From Phycobacter azelaicus (lineage in GTDB: Bacteria > Pseudomonadota > Alphaproteobacteria > Rhodobacterales > Rhodobacteraceae): a DNA stretch of 64,000 nt. Each line of letters starts with the position of its first letter. Positions within the stretch are counted from its first letter, which is position 1. This document shows positions 8,201-17,000 of the stretch, piece after piece. The notes beneath the pieces are model-generated. The model was not told the DNA's origin. It saw nothing but the letters and a program-made list of their open reading frames with translations, and did not search any database. Where the stretch lies: contig NZ_WKFH01000003.1 of assembly GCF_014884385.1 (NCBI RefSeq), positions 1,371,001 to 1,435,000 of the forward strand, written 5' to 3'. The position numbers and the translations under genes were made by a program.

Positions 8201-9475
8201 ATGTCCGACAAAACCCCCGATCCGCTCCAGGCCCGCAAATCCGCGATCTACCTTCTGGATCAGGTGCTGGGCGAGGGACGTTTGTTGGCGGAGTGCTATG
8301 CCGCCGGAGCATTGGAGCGGCTGGCGCCGGAAGAGCGCGCACGGGCGCAGCGATTGGCGGTCGAGACGCTGCGCAGCTTGGAGCGGGCTGATCGGGTGTT
8401 GCAGAAGCATCTCAAGAAAACCCCGCCGCTGACGGTGATGAATGCGCTGCGGCTGGGCACGGTGGAGCTGTGCTCGGGCGGGGCGGCGCATGGGGTGGTG
8501 AACGCTATGGTGACGATTGTCTCGAAACACCGCCGCCACGGGCAATTGAAGGGCATGGTCAACGCGGTGCTGCGCAAGGTGGCCGAAAAGGGACCGGCGG
8601 AATGGGCGAAGTTGCGCACGCCGCGCTTGCCGAACTGGCTGCGCAAACCGCTGGTACAGGCCTGGGGCGCCGAGGCGATGCTGGGCATTGAGGCCGCCCA
8701 TTTCGCGGGTGCCCCGCTGGATATCACGGGCAATCCCGGCGCGGATCTGTCGGCGCTGGGCGGAGAGCTATTGCCGACCGGTTCGGTGCGGCTAACGGAT
8801 GCGGGGCAGGTGTCTACCTTGCCGGGCTATGCCACCGGGGACTGGTGGGTGCAGGATGTGGCCGCGGCCCTGCCTGCAAAGATGATCAACGCACAAAAGG
8901 GCGAGCGGGTGCTGGATCTTTGCGCAGCTCCGGGCGGCAAGACCATGCAGATGGCGGCCGCTGGCGCGCAGGTAACGGCGGTGGATGCCTCGGCCGGGCG
9001 GATGGAGCGGCTACAGGAGAACCTCTCCCGCACAGGTCTCAGCGCCGATCTGATCGTAGGCGATGCGTTGGAGCAGGCCGGCCAGTTTGATGCGGTGTTG
9101 CTGGACGCGCCTTGCTCGGCCACCGGCACCATCCGTCGCCATCCCGATCTGCCCCACGCCAAGGACGGTAGCGAATTCGGCGCTCTGATCGAATTGCAGG
9201 CGCAGATGCTGGCTCATGCCTGGACCCTGGTTAAACCCGGCGGGCGCATGGTCTTTTGCACCTGCTCCTTGCTGCCGGACGAGGGCGAATGCCAGATCGA
9301 AGAGGCGCTCGATATGTTTCCGGATATGTCGACGGATCGTAGCTGTTTTGACGGCCTTGGCATTGATCTTGCCTGGATCACCGAAGAGGGAGGCCTTCGC
9401 CTGCGCCCCGACTATTGGGCAGAGCGCGGCGGCATGGATGGCTTCTATATGGCGCTTTTGCTCAAAGCGGGATGA
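8201..9475 (+). CDS. rsmB: 16S rRNA (cytosine(967)-C5)-methyltransferase, RsmB family
   Basis: The 424-residue protein joins an N-terminal NusB-like RNA-binding domain (about 1-145) to a SAM-dependent m5C methyltransferase domain. The SAM site is VLDLCAAPGGKTMQMAAAGA. The two catalytic cysteines are C305 in DAPCSATGTIRRHPDL and C355 in FCTCSLLPDEGE; C355 is the nucleophile in this family. The start is ATG 8201 (MSDKTPDPLQAR); a GTG at 8165 is less likely. It opens a plus-strand run with the heparinase-like gene, purH and lspA. RsmB and close RsmF/NOP2 relatives are hard to separate by eye, but the NusB domain favours RsmB. Confidence 0.9.
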   Translation: MSDKTPDPLQARKSAIYLLDQVLGEGRLLAECYAAGALERLAPEERARAQRLAVETLRSLERADRVLQKHLKKTPPLTVMNALRLGTVELCSGGAAHGVVNAMVTIVSKHRRHGQLKGMVNAVLRKVAEKGPAEWAKLRTPRLPNWLRKPLVQAWGAEAMLGIEAAHFAGAPLDITGNPGADLSALGGELLPTGSVRLTDAGQVSTLPGYATGDWWVQDVAAALPAKMINAQKGERVLDLCAAPGGKTMQMAAAGAQVTAVDASAGRMERLQENLSRTGLSADLIVGDALEQAGQFDAVLLDAPCSATGTIRRHPDLPHAKDGSEFGALIELQAQMLAHAWTLVKPGGRMVFCTCSLLPDEGECQIEEALDMFPDMSTDRSCFDGLGIDLAWITEEGGLRLRPDYWAERGGMDGFYMALLLKAG

Positions 9476-9579
9476 TCATTTCTCGCCCATGGGGTGCGCG
9501 GCGGTTATTCTTCGGTGACTCGGATGTTTGACCGGGCTATGCTTCGACCAAAACGCCAGCGGCGTGAGGCGGAAAGAGC

Positions 9580-11322
9580 ATGTCCAGATACGATAGACTG
9601 GCGGGGCGCGGAACCCGCCTTATGAACCGGATATATGCCTGGCGGGCGCGCAAGCAGCCGGCGGCAACCGGATTCGTATCTCAGCCCGAGCCACGCACCA
9701 TCGGCAGCTTTGCCCGCGGACGGCAGCTTGTTGCAGGCAATCTTCTACTGGCAGGATACCTCGTTGAGTCGACCACCACCGGCCTCTGGGAGGTCGCAGC
9801 CCCCGACGCCGCCTTTGATGCCGAACGGCACGGATTTGCCTGGCTCGACGATCTGGCGGCCGTGGGGGATATCAAGGCCCGCATGAAGGCGCAGAATTGG
9901 GTTTGGGGCTGGATCCTGATGCACGGGCGCGGCACCGGTCCCGGCTGGTCGCCAGATCTGACCGGACGCAGGGTCATCCGCTGGATCAACCATGCGCTGT
10001 TCCTGCTCAGCGGCAAGGGGCGGGATGACACCGAAGCCTTTTATCGCTCTCTGTCGCAGCAGACCTGGTTCCTTGCGCATCGCTGGCAGGGTGCCACACC
10101 AGGGCTTCCCCGGTTCGAGGCGCTGGCGGGACTAATTTACGCGGGCCTTGCCCTGCAGGGCAAAGAGGAGCTGGCAGATCCCGCGATTCGCGCCCTCAGT
10201 GACGAATGTGAGCGTCAGATCGATGAGCAGGGCGGCCTTCCGACGCGCAATCCCGAAGAGCTTCTGGAAGTCTTTACCCTGCTGACCTGGACGGCTGCCG
10301 CCCTGCATGAGGCTGGCCGGACTGTCCCGGCACCTCAGGTGGCCGCGATAGAGCGTATTGCACCTACCTTGCGTGCGTTGCGCCATAGCGATGGCGGCCT
10401 TGCGCGGTTTCATGGTGGAGGGCGCGGGCTTGAAGGGTGGTTGGATCACGCGCTGGCCGCAAGTCATGTCGCGCCTCGGCCCGTCGAAGGGCTTGCCATG
10501 GGCTATGCGCGTTTGTCGGCGCGCCGCACCTCGGTTGTGGTCGACGCTGCCGTCCCGCCTCAGGGGCGCGCTTCGGGGAACGGGCATGCCTCAACGCTGG
10601 CATTTGAACTGACCTCCGGGCGGCGTCCGCTGATCGTCAACTGTGGCTCGGGCGAGACTTTCGGCCTTGAGTGGCGCCGTGCAGGTCGGGCCACGCCCTC
10701 GCATTCCACACTTTGCCTCGAGGGCCATTCCAGCGCGCGGCTTGCCTCTCCAGATCGTGGCACGGGGCAGGAAGAGCTGATCGACGGACCGAGCGAGGTG
10801 CAGGTGCAGCTTGAAGATCTGAGCGACGGCAGCCGGTTCCAGGGTGGCCATGATGGTTACATGCGCGAGTTTGGCCTGACCCACGCCCGCACGCTGGATC
10901 TGTCCTTTGACGGGCGCGGGCTGGTGGGAGAGGACATGCTGGTCGCTCTGGATGAGGCGGCGGAAAAGCGGTGCGCTGCTGCGTTAGCGTCGCATGGACC
11001 TGACGGGATTGGCTTTGATATTCGCCTCCATCTGCACCCGGAAGTGGATGCAACCCTTGACTTGGGCGGCGCAGCAGTATCCATGGCGCTCAAGAGCGGG
11101 GAAATCTGGGTTTTCCGCCATGACGGCACTTGTGATCTGAAGCTGGAGCCGGGCGTCTACCTGGAAAAGACCCGCTTGAAGCCGCGTGCGTCAAAGCAGA
11201 TCGTTTTATCTGGCCGGGTGATCGACTATGCCACCCGCGTCCGGTGGACGTTGAGCAAGGCGCAGGAAACTGCCGATGCCGTGCGCGACCTGAACCGGGA
11301 CGACCCCGAGAGTATTGACTGA
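9580..11322 (+). CDS. Heparinase II/III-like family protein
   Basis: The 580-residue product has an alpha-helical toroid N-terminal half and a C-terminal beta-sandwich typical of heparinase II/III lyases, with the segments [37 protein letters not shown] and [14 protein letters not shown]. Enzymes of this fold cleave uronate-containing polysaccharides by beta-elimination. No signal peptide is seen at the N-terminus ([19 protein letters not shown]), unlike true periplasmic lyases, so the substrate and location are open. It lies 104 bp after rsmB and ends 22 bp before purH, an order that makes sense if the three are co-transcribed. Symbol withheld. Confidence 0.8.
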   Translation: MSRYDRLAGRGTRLMNRIYAWRARKQPAATGFVSQPEPRTIGSFARGRQLVAGNLLLAGYLVESTTTGLWEVAAPDAAFDAERHGFAWLDDLAAVGDIKARMKAQNWVWGWILMHGRGTGPGWSPDLTGRRVIRWINHALFLLSGKGRDDTEAFYRSLSQQTWFLAHRWQGATPGLPRFEALAGLIYAGLALQGKEELADPAIRALSDECERQIDEQGGLPTRNPEELLEVFTLLTWTAAALHEAGRTVPAPQVAAIERIAPTLRALRHSDGGLARFHGGGRGLEGWLDHALAASHVAPRPVEGLAMGYARLSARRTSVVVDAAVPPQGRASGNGHASTLAFELTSGRRPLIVNCGSGETFGLEWRRAGRATPSHSTLCLEGHSSARLASPDRGTGQEELIDGPSEVQVQLEDLSDGSRFQGGHDGYMREFGLTHARTLDLSFDGRGLVGEDMLVALDEAAEKRCAAALASHGPDGIGFDIRLHLHPEVDATLDLGGAAVSMALKSGEIWVFRHDGTCDLKLEPGVYLEKTRLKPRASKQIVLSGRVIDYATRVRWTLSKAQETADAVRDLNRDDPESID

Positions 11323-11344
11323 GCCTGCAAAGGACCGCCCTGCC

Positions 11345-12934
11345 ATGACCGACCTTCACCCCGTACGCCGTGCGCTGCTTTCCGTATCCGACAAGACCGG
11401 CCTGATTGAGCTGGGCAAGTCCCTCGCCGAACGCGGGGTTGAGCTGCTTTCGACTGGTGGCACTGCCAAGGCGCTGCGCGATGCAGGGCTTCAGGTTAAG
11501 GACGTCTCGGACGTCACCGGCTTTCCCGAAATGATGGATGGCCGCGTGAAGACCCTGCACCCGATGGTACACGGTGGCTTGCTGGCACTGCGCGACAACG
11601 ATGCTCATGTGGCGGCGATGAACGAACACGGCATTGGCGCCATCGATCTTCTGGTGGTGAACCTCTACCCGTTCGAGGCAGCGCTGGCGCGCGGCGCAGA
11701 TTATGACGAGATGATCGAGAATATCGATATTGGAGGCCCCGCGATGATCCGCGCGGCCTCCAAAAACCACCTGTTCGTGAACGTGGTAACCGACGTCGAG
11801 GATTACGACGCCCTGCTGGCCGAGCTGGATGCGAACGACGGTCAGACCTCTTATGGGTTCCGCCAGCGTCTGGCCCAGACCGCCTATGCCCGCACCGCCG
11901 CTTATGACGCCGCCGTGTCCAACTGGATGGCAGGCGCGCTGGAGCTGGAAGCCCCCCGTCGCCGTGCCTTTGCCGGTGAGCTGAAACAGACCCTGCGCTA
12001 TGGCGAGAACAGCCACCAGAAAGCGGCCTTCTATACCGATGGTTCCAACCGTCCGGGCGTTGCCACCGCCGTGCAGCTGCAGGGCAAGGAGCTGTCCTAC
12101 AACAACATCAACGATACCGATGCGGCCTATGAGCTGGTCGCCGAGTTCGACCCGGCGGAAACCGCTGCCGTCGCCATCATCAAGCACGCCAACCCCTGCG
12201 GCGTTGCACGCGGCGCGACCTTGGTCGAGGCCTATCAGAAGGCGTTCGACTGCGACCGCACCTCTGCCTTTGGTGGGATTGTGGCGCTGAACCAGCCGCT
12301 GGACGGCGAAACCGCCGCAAAGATCACTGAAATCTTCACCGAGGTGGTGATCGCTCCCGGTGCCTCGGACGAGGCCAAGGAAATCTTCGCCGCCAAGAAG
12401 AACCTGCGCCTGCTCTTGACCGACGCGCTGCCTGATCCGCGCAAGGCAATCACCGCGTACAAGCAGGTCGCGGGCGGCGTGCTGGTACAGGATAAGGACG
12501 TGGGTTACGTCGGCATGGACGATCTGAAGGTCGTCACCGAAAAGGCCCCGACAGAAGAGCAGATGCAGGACCTTCTGTTTGCCTGGAAAGTGGCCAAGCA
12601 CGTCAAATCAAATGCAATCGTTTATGTCAAAGGCGATGCCACCGTGGGCGTGGGTGCCGGTCAGATGAGCCGTCTCGACAGCGCCAATGTCGCTGCCGCC
12701 AAGGCGCAGCGCATGGCCGATGAGTTGGGTCTGGACGAAAGCCTGGCCAAAGGGTCGGCCGTGGCCTCGGATGCCTTTTTCCCCTTCCCCGACGGTCTCT
12801 TGGAAGCCGCGGCTGCCGGCGCGACCTGCGTCATCCAGCCGGGCGGTTCCATGCGCGATGAAGAGGTGATCAAGGCGGCCAATGAGGCTGGTCTCGCCAT
12901 GGTCTTTACCGGTATGCGGCACTTCCGTCACTGA
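11345..12934 (+). CDS. purH: Bifunctional AICAR formyltransferase / IMP cyclohydrolase
   Basis: This 529-residue enzyme carries out the last two steps of IMP synthesis. The N-terminal MGS-like cyclohydrolase domain (about 1-200) has [30 protein letters not shown] and [18 protein letters not shown]. The C-terminal transformylase domain has [23 protein letters not shown] with the catalytic lysine-histidine pair, [10 protein letters not shown], and the ending [12 protein letters not shown]. The start is ATG 11345; the frame open from TTG 11315 overlaps the preceding gene and is not needed. lspA begins 8 bp after the stop. Confidence 0.98.
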   Translation: MTDLHPVRRALLSVSDKTGLIELGKSLAERGVELLSTGGTAKALRDAGLQVKDVSDVTGFPEMMDGRVKTLHPMVHGGLLALRDNDAHVAAMNEHGIGAIDLLVVNLYPFEAALARGADYDEMIENIDIGGPAMIRAASKNHLFVNVVTDVEDYDALLAELDANDGQTSYGFRQRLAQTAYARTAAYDAAVSNWMAGALELEAPRRRAFAGELKQTLRYGENSHQKAAFYTDGSNRPGVATAVQLQGKELSYNNINDTDAAYELVAEFDPAETAAVAIIKHANPCGVARGATLVEAYQKAFDCDRTSAFGGIVALNQPLDGETAAKITEIFTEVVIAPGASDEAKEIFAAKKNLRLLLTDALPDPRKAITAYKQVAGGVLVQDKDVGYVGMDDLKVVTEKAPTEEQMQDLLFAWKVAKHVKSNAIVYVKGDATVGVGAGQMSRLDSANVAAAKAQRMADELGLDESLAKGSAVASDAFFPFPDGLLEAAAAGATCVIQPGGSMRDEEVIKAANEAGLAMVFTGMRHFRH

Positions 12935-12941
12935 TCTGCAC

Positions 12942-13436
12942 ATGGCAAGGGATATGGCAGTACGCATGATGTTTTGGGGCGCCTTCTGGGCCTTTCTGTT
13001 GGATCAGGCCAGCAAATATCTGGTGATTCACTGGATGGGCCTTTCACAGCGCCTGGCCATCGATGTGCTGCCTCCCCTGCTGAACTTTCGCTATGGTGAG
13101 AACACCGGGATCAACTTCGGCCTGTTCGGCGGAGGCGATGATGCGTCGCGCTGGGTTCTGATCGTGCTGTCGCTGGTCATCTGTGTTGCATTGGCTTACT
13201 GGATCAACCGTTCGCATCGTAGTGCGAGATTGATGGCCCTGGCGGCTGGATTGGTGATCGGCGGGGCGCTGGGCAATGTGGCGGACCGGCTGCTTTATGG
13301 TTATGTGCTCGACTTCCTGAACATGTCTTGCTGCGGCATCACCAACCCGTTTGTCTTCAACGTGGCCGATGTCTTTATATTTGCCGGGGCGGCAGGTTTG
13401 ATCCTATTTGACCGAGGCGGGAAAAACCCCGCGTGA
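12942..13436 (+). CDS. lspA: Lipoprotein signal peptidase (signal peptidase II)
   Basis: This 164-residue inner-membrane aspartyl protease removes signal peptides from prolipoproteins. Four transmembrane helices are visible, with the conserved FLLDQASKYLVIHWM and RYGENTGINFGLF stretches. The two catalytic aspartates lie in NVADRLLYGYVLDF and VFNVADVFIF. I take ATG 12942, directly after purH; ATG 12954 and ATG 12966 are alternatives because the ribosome site is ambiguous. The next gene encodes a lipoprotein that would be its substrate. Confidence 0.95.
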   Translation: MARDMAVRMMFWGAFWAFLLDQASKYLVIHWMGLSQRLAIDVLPPLLNFRYGENTGINFGLFGGGDDASRWVLIVLSLVICVALAYWINRSHRSARLMALAAGLVIGGALGNVADRLLYGYVLDFLNMSCCGITNPFVFNVADVFIFAGAAGLILFDRGGKNPA

Positions 13437-13490
13437 CCTTGGTCTGAAATTGCGGTAGAAGAACCTCGAAACTGGCAGGAGTATCTGGGA

Positions 13491-14012
13491 ATGCGGATCC
13501 CTTTGGGCATGATTGTTCTGGTGGGCGCGGTGGCTGTTGCGGGCTGCTCGCAAAAAGGGCTGCGCGATATTCGCAAGACTGGCACCGGTCCGGACGAATT
13601 CCTCGTTCTGCCGAGCAAGCCGTTGAGCGAGCCTGCCGATTACTCCAGCCTGCCAACCCCTACACCGGGTGGAACCAACATCACCGACGCGACACCAAAG
13701 GCGGATGCCGTGGCTGCGCTTGGGGGTAAGGCATCGGCGCTGGTGCCGGGACAGGGCGTGCCGAGCTCGGAACTGGCGCTGGTCTCTGCCTCCAGCCGCT
13801 ATGGTGTCTCCCCAACCGTCCGTCAGGAGCTGGCTGAGGAAGACGCTCAGTTCCTCAAGCGCAAGCGGATTACGGGCCGGATCAAACTGTTCCCGGTTGA
13901 TCGCTATGAGCAGATCTATGCCAAACAGACCCTTGACCCCTTTGCGGCCAATGAACGGTTCCGCCGCGCAGGCGTCGCGACGCCGACAGCTCCCCCTGCA
14001 ACCAGCGAGTAA
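13491..14012 (+). CDS. DUF3035 lipoprotein, BamF-type
   Basis: This 173-residue product has a type II signal peptide with the lipobox AVAGC (cysteine at residue 19), then a DUF3035 region containing GPDEFLVLPSKPLSEP and ALVSASSRYGVSPTVRQEL. Alphaproteobacterial DUF3035 lipoproteins have been described as BamF, an accessory subunit of the outer-membrane beta-barrel assembly machine; the proline-rich FLVLPSKPL segment is diagnostic. It would be matured by LspA, whose gene lies 54 bp upstream, and anchored in the outer membrane facing the periplasm. ATG 13491 follows a GGCAGGAG ribosome site. Confidence 0.8.
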   Translation: MRIPLGMIVLVGAVAVAGCSQKGLRDIRKTGTGPDEFLVLPSKPLSEPADYSSLPTPTPGGTNITDATPKADAVAALGGKASALVPGQGVPSSELALVSASSRYGVSPTVRQELAEEDAQFLKRKRITGRIKLFPVDRYEQIYAKQTLDPFAANERFRRAGVATPTAPPATSE

Positions 14013-14245
14013 GACACTTACGGCGGGCATACAGTGACACCCGGCTCATATGGGGCTGATTTCACATTCTTGTTTGTACGACTTGCGCATCAATCACATC
14101 GGCTTAGCTTGTGGTTAACCATGATTGCTCCACAATGCTTGGAGCCCGAGCGCTCTTCGGGCGGTGGTTTTCCGACTTTGCGAGAGCCTCAAGCAGGATT
14201 GTCCATGGTGCGTCACCATGGGCCGATAGGATTGGAGGATGTCGC

Positions 14246-15598
14246 ATGATCCGACGGATCGTTTTAAGTGCCATTGCTTTGACGGCCCTGATCTCAGCGC
14301 CTCTGCGCGCCGAACAACAGGCCGAGGATATGGTCACCGCCTTTACCCTCGAGAACGGTATGGAGGTTGTGGTGATCGAGGATCACCGTGCGCCGGTCGT
14401 TCAGCACATGGTCTGGTATCGCGCCGGATCCGCAGACGAGCCGCCCGGTCAGTCCGGCGTTGCGCATTTTCTGGAGCATCTCCTGTTCAAGGGCACAGAT
14501 ACTCTGGCACCTGGTGAGCTTTCGGCGACCGTGGCGGCCAATGGGGGGCGCGATAACGCCTTCACCAGCTACGATTACACGGCCTATTTCCAGCGCATCG
14601 CCGCTGATCGACTGGAACTGATGATGAAGATGGAAAGCGACCGGATGGTCAACATCCGTCTCAGCGAAGAGGAAATCGCGACCGAGCGTGAAGTGATCCT
14701 CGAAGAGCGCAACCAGCGCACCGACAACGACCCCCGCGCCCTGTTCCGCGAACAGCTGCGCGCAGCGCAATACCTCAATCACCGCTATGGTCAGCCTGTG
14801 ATCGGATGGCGGCACGAGATGGAAACGCTTGACCGTGAGGATGCGCTCTCGTTTTACAAGACCTACTATGCCCCCAATAATGCGATCCTGGTTGTCTCGG
14901 GCGATGTGACACCTGAAGAGGTGCGCACCCTCGCGGAGAAATACTACGGTGCAATCCCCGCTAACCCCGATCTGCCTGAACGGTTTCGCAGTCAGGATCC
15001 GCCACAAACTGCAGCGCGGCGCATGACTTACCGTGATCCGCGTGTCGCGCAGCCTTATGTGCAACGCTCCTATCTGGTGCCTGAACGCGACAGTGGCGCG
15101 CAGGAAACCGCTGCGGCGCTTTACCTTCTTTCCGAGCTTCTGGGAGGCGGGAACACCTCGTACCTCGCCAATGCCCTGCAGTTCGATCAGCAGACCGCGG
15201 TTTACACAGGAGCATTCTATTCCGGGGTCTCTCTGGACAAGACCAATTTCACCTTCCTGATCGTCCCTGCCCAAGGGGTGTCCCTGCAAGAGGCGGAAGA
15301 TGCCCTTGATGAGACTTTCCGCAAGTTCCTCCAGGATGGTGTCGATCAAGAGCAACTGGACCGGATCAAGCTGCAACTGCGCGCGTCAGAGATCTATGCA
15401 CGTGACAACGTGGATCGCATTGCCAACCGCTATGGCCGGGCGCTGACCTCGGGTTTGACGGTTGAGGACGTGCAGGACTGGCCGAAGATCCTGCAATCGG
15501 TCACCGCAGATGAGATCCTTGCGGTCGCGCGGGAATTCCTGCGGCCCGAGGTCTCCGTCACTGGATGGATGATGCGCCCAGAGGAGGTCACCCAATGA
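14246..15598 (+). CDS. M16 family zinc peptidase (processing-peptidase-like, catalytic subunit)
   Basis: The 450-residue protein has a signal peptide (MIRRIVLSAIALTALISAPLRA) and a pitrilysin-like M16 fold. The inverted zinc motif HFLEH is at residues 74-78, and the third zinc ligand should lie in the helix TEREVILEERNQR near residue 148. A GGAGG ribosome site precedes ATG 14246; the frame open from 14111 is not used. The stop overlaps the next M16 gene by 4 bp (ATGA), so the two are almost certainly made in equal amounts and pair, as zinc-bearing and zinc-less M16 partners do. The substrate is unknown; exported M16 enzymes usually degrade short peptides. Confidence 0.92.
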   Translation: MIRRIVLSAIALTALISAPLRAEQQAEDMVTAFTLENGMEVVVIEDHRAPVVQHMVWYRAGSADEPPGQSGVAHFLEHLLFKGTDTLAPGELSATVAANGGRDNAFTSYDYTAYFQRIAADRLELMMKMESDRMVNIRLSEEEIATEREVILEERNQRTDNDPRALFREQLRAAQYLNHRYGQPVIGWRHEMETLDREDALSFYKTYYAPNNAILVVSGDVTPEEVRTLAEKYYGAIPANPDLPERFRSQDPPQTAARRMTYRDPRVAQPYVQRSYLVPERDSGAQETAAALYLLSELLGGGNTSYLANALQFDQQTAVYTGAFYSGVSLDKTNFTFLIVPAQGVSLQEAEDALDETFRKFLQDGVDQEQLDRIKLQLRASEIYARDNVDRIANRYGRALTSGLTVEDVQDWPKILQSVTADEILAVAREFLRPEVSVTGWMMRPEEVTQ

Positions 15599-16926
15599 CT
15601 GTTTTGACTACGATCCGGGCCGGGCTGCTGTCGTGTTTTGCCCTGTTGTTCTCTGTGCTGTCGGCAGCGGCGGAGATCGACATCAAGGAGGTCACTTCTC
15701 CCGGCGGCATAACCGCGTGGCTTGTGGAAGATCACTCGATTCCCTTTGCGGCACTAGAGCTGCGGTTCCGGGGGGGCACCTCTTTGGATGCACCCGGAAA
15801 GCGCGGCGCGATCCATTTGATGACAGGCCTTCTCGAGGAAGGTTCAGGTGATATGAGAGCGCAGGAGTACACCAAGGCGCTGGAAAGCCTTGCAGCGAGT
15901 TTCTCATATGATGCGGACAAGGAATCCCTGTCGGTGTCTGCGCGCTTCCTGACCGAGAATCGCAATGCTGCAGTGGATTTGTTGCGCCAGACGCTGCTTG
16001 AGCCCCGCTTTGATCAGGATGCGCTCGACCGGGTGCGCGCGCAGGTTCTGTCCGGGTTGCGCTCGGACGAAAAGGATCCAGACAGCATCGCTGGCCGCGC
16101 CTTTGCCCGGATGGCCTTTGGCGATCATCCCTACGGGAGCGACGGAACCGGCACGATGGAAAGTGTGTCTGCCCTGAACCGTCAGGACATGTTCGAGGCC
16201 CATGCGGCCGTATTTGCCCGTGACCGGCTTTATGTCTCTGCCGTCGGAGACATCACCGAAGAGGAACTTGGCACCCTGCTGGACCTTTTGCTTGGCGATC
16301 TTCCGGAAACCGGTGCGCCCCAGCCTGGCCCTGCAGATGTCTCCATCGCGGGCGGTACGACGGTGATCGATTTTGACACGCCGCAGTCCGTTGCGCTGTT
16401 TGGCCATATTGGCCTTGATCGGCATGATCCGCGCTTTTTTGCGGCCTATATCATGAACCAGATCCTTGGTGGTGGGTCCTTTGAAAGCCGTTTGATGAAT
16501 GAAGTTCGGGAGAAAAGGGGGCTGACCTATGGGGTGTATTCCTACTTGGTGCCCCGCGACCTCGGTGCGGTCTATATGGGCTCGCTTGCCTCTGCGAATA
16601 CCAAGATGGCCGAAGCGGTGGAGGTGATCCGCGCGGAATGGACCCGTATGGCAACCGAAGGCGTTACTGAAAAGGAACTTCAGGACGCCAAGACCTATCT
16701 GACCGGCGCCTATCCCTTGCGCTTTGATGGCAATGGACGGATCGCCTCGATCCTGGTGGGGATGCAGATGGACGACCTCCCGATCGACTATGTCGTGACC
16801 CGAAACGACAAGATCAACGCCGTGACGCTGGAGGAGATTAAGCAAGTTGCCTCCGAAGTGCTTTTGCCCGAGAACCTGCATTTCGTTGTCGTTGGACGGC
16901 CCGAAGGTTTGAAGACTGGCGGCTGA
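15595..16926 (+). CDS. M16 family peptidase homologue lacking the zinc motif (partner subunit)
   Basis: The 443-residue protein has a signal peptide (LLSCFALLFSVLSAAA) and the same M16 fold as its upstream neighbour, but the HxxEH position reads HLMTG (residues 74-78), so it cannot bind the catalytic zinc. The conserved R/Y substrate loop VREKRGLTYGVYSYL is kept, as expected of a non-catalytic partner that helps form the active chamber. The start ATG 15595 overlaps the stop of the catalytic gene. A strong hairpin terminator follows at 16948. Confidence 0.92.
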   Translation: MTVLTTIRAGLLSCFALLFSVLSAAAEIDIKEVTSPGGITAWLVEDHSIPFAALELRFRGGTSLDAPGKRGAIHLMTGLLEEGSGDMRAQEYTKALESLAASFSYDADKESLSVSARFLTENRNAAVDLLRQTLLEPRFDQDALDRVRAQVLSGLRSDEKDPDSIAGRAFARMAFGDHPYGSDGTGTMESVSALNRQDMFEAHAAVFARDRLYVSAVGDITEEELGTLLDLLLGDLPETGAPQPGPADVSIAGGTTVIDFDTPQSVALFGHIGLDRHDPRFFAAYIMNQILGGGSFESRLMNEVREKRGLTYGVYSYLVPRDLGAVYMGSLASANTKMAEAVEVIRAEWTRMATEGVTEKELQDAKTYLTGAYPLRFDGNGRIASILVGMQMDDLPIDYVVTRNDKINAVTLEEIKQVASEVLLPENLHFVVVGRPEGLKTGG

Positions 16927-16947
16927 TCCCAGCCACATTGAAAAACG

Positions 16948-16985
16948 AAAGCGGGCCGAAGAGTCATCTCCGGCCCGCTTTGTTT
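16948..16985. terminator. Bidirectional terminator between M16 pair and ALDH gene
   Basis: AAAGCGGGCCG (16948-16958) pairs perfectly with CGGCCCGCTTT (16971-16981), 11 bp with a 12-base loop. T-rich tracts lie on both sides, so it can end the plus-strand M16 transcript and the minus-strand deoC-ALDH transcript that converge here. Confidence 0.85.
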
Positions 16986-17000
16986 GGTTTGGGTTCAACT

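Noticed and set aside
11090..12601. 503-codon open frame antisense to purH
   Set aside because: It mirrors the codon positions of purH and has no signal of its own.
14144..14175. GCCCGA/TCGGGC hairpin upstream of the first M16 gene as terminator of the lspA-bamF unit
   Set aside because: The stem has only 6 bp and the following GGTGGTTTT is a weak tail, so the call is not firm enough.
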